Below, in pieces: positions 62,970 to 64,000 of a stretch of 64,000 nucleotides of DNA. Within the stretch, counting starts at the first letter, position 1. Each line of letters opens with the position of its first letter. Made by a program: the position numbers and the translations under genes. Source of the DNA: Alteromonas marina (GTDB taxonomy: Bacteria; Pseudomonadota; Gammaproteobacteria; Enterobacterales; Alteromonadaceae); assembly GCF_000808575.1 (NCBI RefSeq), contig NZ_JWLW01000014.1, positions 93,763 to 157,762 on the forward strand, read 5' to 3'. The notes below the pieces were generated by a model, which saw only the letters and a list, made by a program, of their open reading frames with translations, did not search any database and was not told the DNA's origin.

Positions 62970-63923
62970 TTAATTGGGCAAGTCTGCCTGAGGTCTAGTG
63001 CGAAGATAGCTTGCGAACCTTGGCTTTCCATTCTTTGTTAAACCGTAGTACTTAAAGGTTACCCAGCTACCGATAGCGGGCGGAGATTGGCGCTCATTTT
63101 CTGAAAAGCCCGTTCCTAATTTAAATTGAATGCCTTCTCGCGTTTCTACAAGAAGCGAGCCCATCATTCCTTTAAATCGTCCTTTTCCCGGAAGCAATGC
63201 CAGTACTTTCCCTTCTGCATCTTCAAAGCGTTTTACTTTGAGTAACTTGTCACTTCGCCCAGATGTGTACAGCGCTTGTTCATGATGAAGCATTAACCCT
63301 TCTCCGCCTTCCTGGGCTACTTGCTTCAGCTTTTCATCAAGTGAAGAAATAGACGTAAGCTTAAATTGAGGGATAACTGCAAACGTTGGATTAGGTGTAG
63401 ATTTACTTAGGCTGTTAAGCATGTTGAGTCGCTGACCAAAGGGCTCACCCATCATAGGCATGTCAAAGGCCATAAATCTAACTTTGGCCCAGCGTTTTGC
63501 AGATAGAGAATTTGCTTCGGCAATAGTGTCTGCTGAAGACACTGTGCTAGATGAAGCGTTAGTGACAGAATGCAGCTCGATGTTTGTCAGCGTTGAAAGC
63601 ACAATAGAAGCTGTACGTTCAAACTCCCCTCTTCCTATCCAAAGTTCGCCGTCAATAGTGGCTTTTGGCCAGTTAGCGGTGAACCATGTTGGCGCGAATA
63701 TTTTGTTCCCATTGCGGGTAAGTAACTCAGTACCGTTCCATCTTGCGCGAATGCCGTCTAGCTTCTCACTAACCCAATAGTCAGCTACGTTAATATCAGT
63801 GCGACTTTGATCGTATTGCTTAGCAAGCTGCACCCCTTCGACAGTATCGAGCATGTAATTAGCATTAACGTTAACTATGGCGGTGATTAAAAGTACACAT
63901 ACAGCAGTCAAAAAATTTCGCAT
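62970..63923 (-). CDS. Exported ATP-dependent DNA ligase (LigE-type)
   Basis: 317 residues. The signal peptide is about 1-21 (ending NVNA before NYMLD). A minimal ligase core follows: motif I with the adenylated Lys in SEKLDGIRARW (about residues 53-63), the metal-binding IDGELWIGRGEFE, LMLHHEQALYTSG and KVKRFEDAEGKVLAL, then the C-terminal OB fold (MMGSLLVETREGIQFKLGTG). No extra domains are present. Such small ligases with signal peptides occur in Haemophilus, Neisseria and Vibrio-like bacteria and are thought to act in the periplasm, perhaps on imported or extracellular DNA. AGGAAGAG precedes the ATG. Confidence 0.9.
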   Translation of the reverse strand: MRNFLTAVCVLLITAIVNVNANYMLDTVEGVQLAKQYDQSRTDINVADYWVSEKLDGIRARWNGTELLTRNGNKIFAPTWFTANWPKATIDGELWIGRGEFERTASIVLSTLTNIELHSVTNASSSTVSSADTIAEANSLSAKRWAKVRFMAFDMPMMGEPFGQRLNMLNSLSKSTPNPTFAVIPQFKLTSISSLDEKLKQVAQEGGEGLMLHHEQALYTSGRSDKLLKVKRFEDAEGKVLALLPGKGRFKGMMGSLLVETREGIQFKLGTGFSENERQSPPAIGSWVTFKYYGLTKNGKPRFASYLRTRPQADLPN

Positions 63924-64000
63924 CGGCTCTTCCTATAAGGTTTTAACCTTTGCTTGCTTTAACGCTTTTAATAGAGAAGCAAAAACAAAGAAGGCAGAGT

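Overview
The window looks like a chromosomal segment of a marine gammaproteobacterium of the Alteromonas type. The evidence is the Enterobacteria-like order yrbG-kdsD-kdsC-lptC-lptA-lptB-rpoN-hpf-ptsN-rapZ-ptsO, the blocks petABC, sspAB, lptD-surA-pdxA-rsmA-apaG-apaH and recO-pdxJ-acpS, and accessory genes common in Alteromonadales. I assign the genus from gene content and protein style only, with no database search. I see no tRNA, rRNA, prophage, CRISPR array or transposase gene.

Layout. 1-2457 (minus): mlaFEDC, phospholipid trafficking at the outer membrane, with mlaC cut by the left edge. 3033-12403 (plus): YrbG antiporter, KDO synthesis (kdsD, kdsC), LPS transport (lptC, lptA, lptB), sigma-54 with the nitrogen PTS and RapZ, then MgtE. 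12455-15106: an orphan winged-helix regulator with a degenerate receiver, divergent from two spondin-domain proteins, one of them a collagen-like lipoprotein. 15314-20485 (minus): sspAB, the bc1 complex (petABC) and rplM-rpsI.

20758-34289 (plus) is the accessory core. A two-component system (21729-23685) is followed by a cupredoxin-like protein, an FTR1-like membrane protein whose iron-binding motifs look degenerate, and a predicted outer-membrane protein. Next come a glycosyltransferase, VTT membrane protein and ArnT-like transferase set. The last operon encodes a thermostable-hemolysin-family protein, an AMP-forming ligase, a haem-oxygenase-like di-metal oxidase, an SDR and TPR proteins. 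Three perfect CTTAAG-N5-CTTAAG boxes (PmrA/BasR type) precede the regulator operon, the glycosyltransferase operon and the hemolysin operon. The simplest reading is one self-regulated, PmrAB-like envelope-stress regulon of about 12 kb. This is my main candidate for an undescribed system.

34497-48373 holds an HMG-CoA reductase gene (plus) and a DUF454 gene, then minus-strand housekeeping genes: mazG, relA, rlmD, acpS, pdxJ, recO, recJ, dsbC, xerD and djlA. 48787-55424 (plus) is the lptD to apaH block, with a sigma-E-like promoter candidate in front. 55706-57730 is a chemoreceptor gene with a near-consensus sigma-28 promoter. 57800-62344 (minus) holds lysC, a DUF192 lipoprotein gene and acnB. 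A 265-bp foldback (MITE-like) element lies at 62652-62916. A predicted exported ATP-dependent DNA ligase closes the window.
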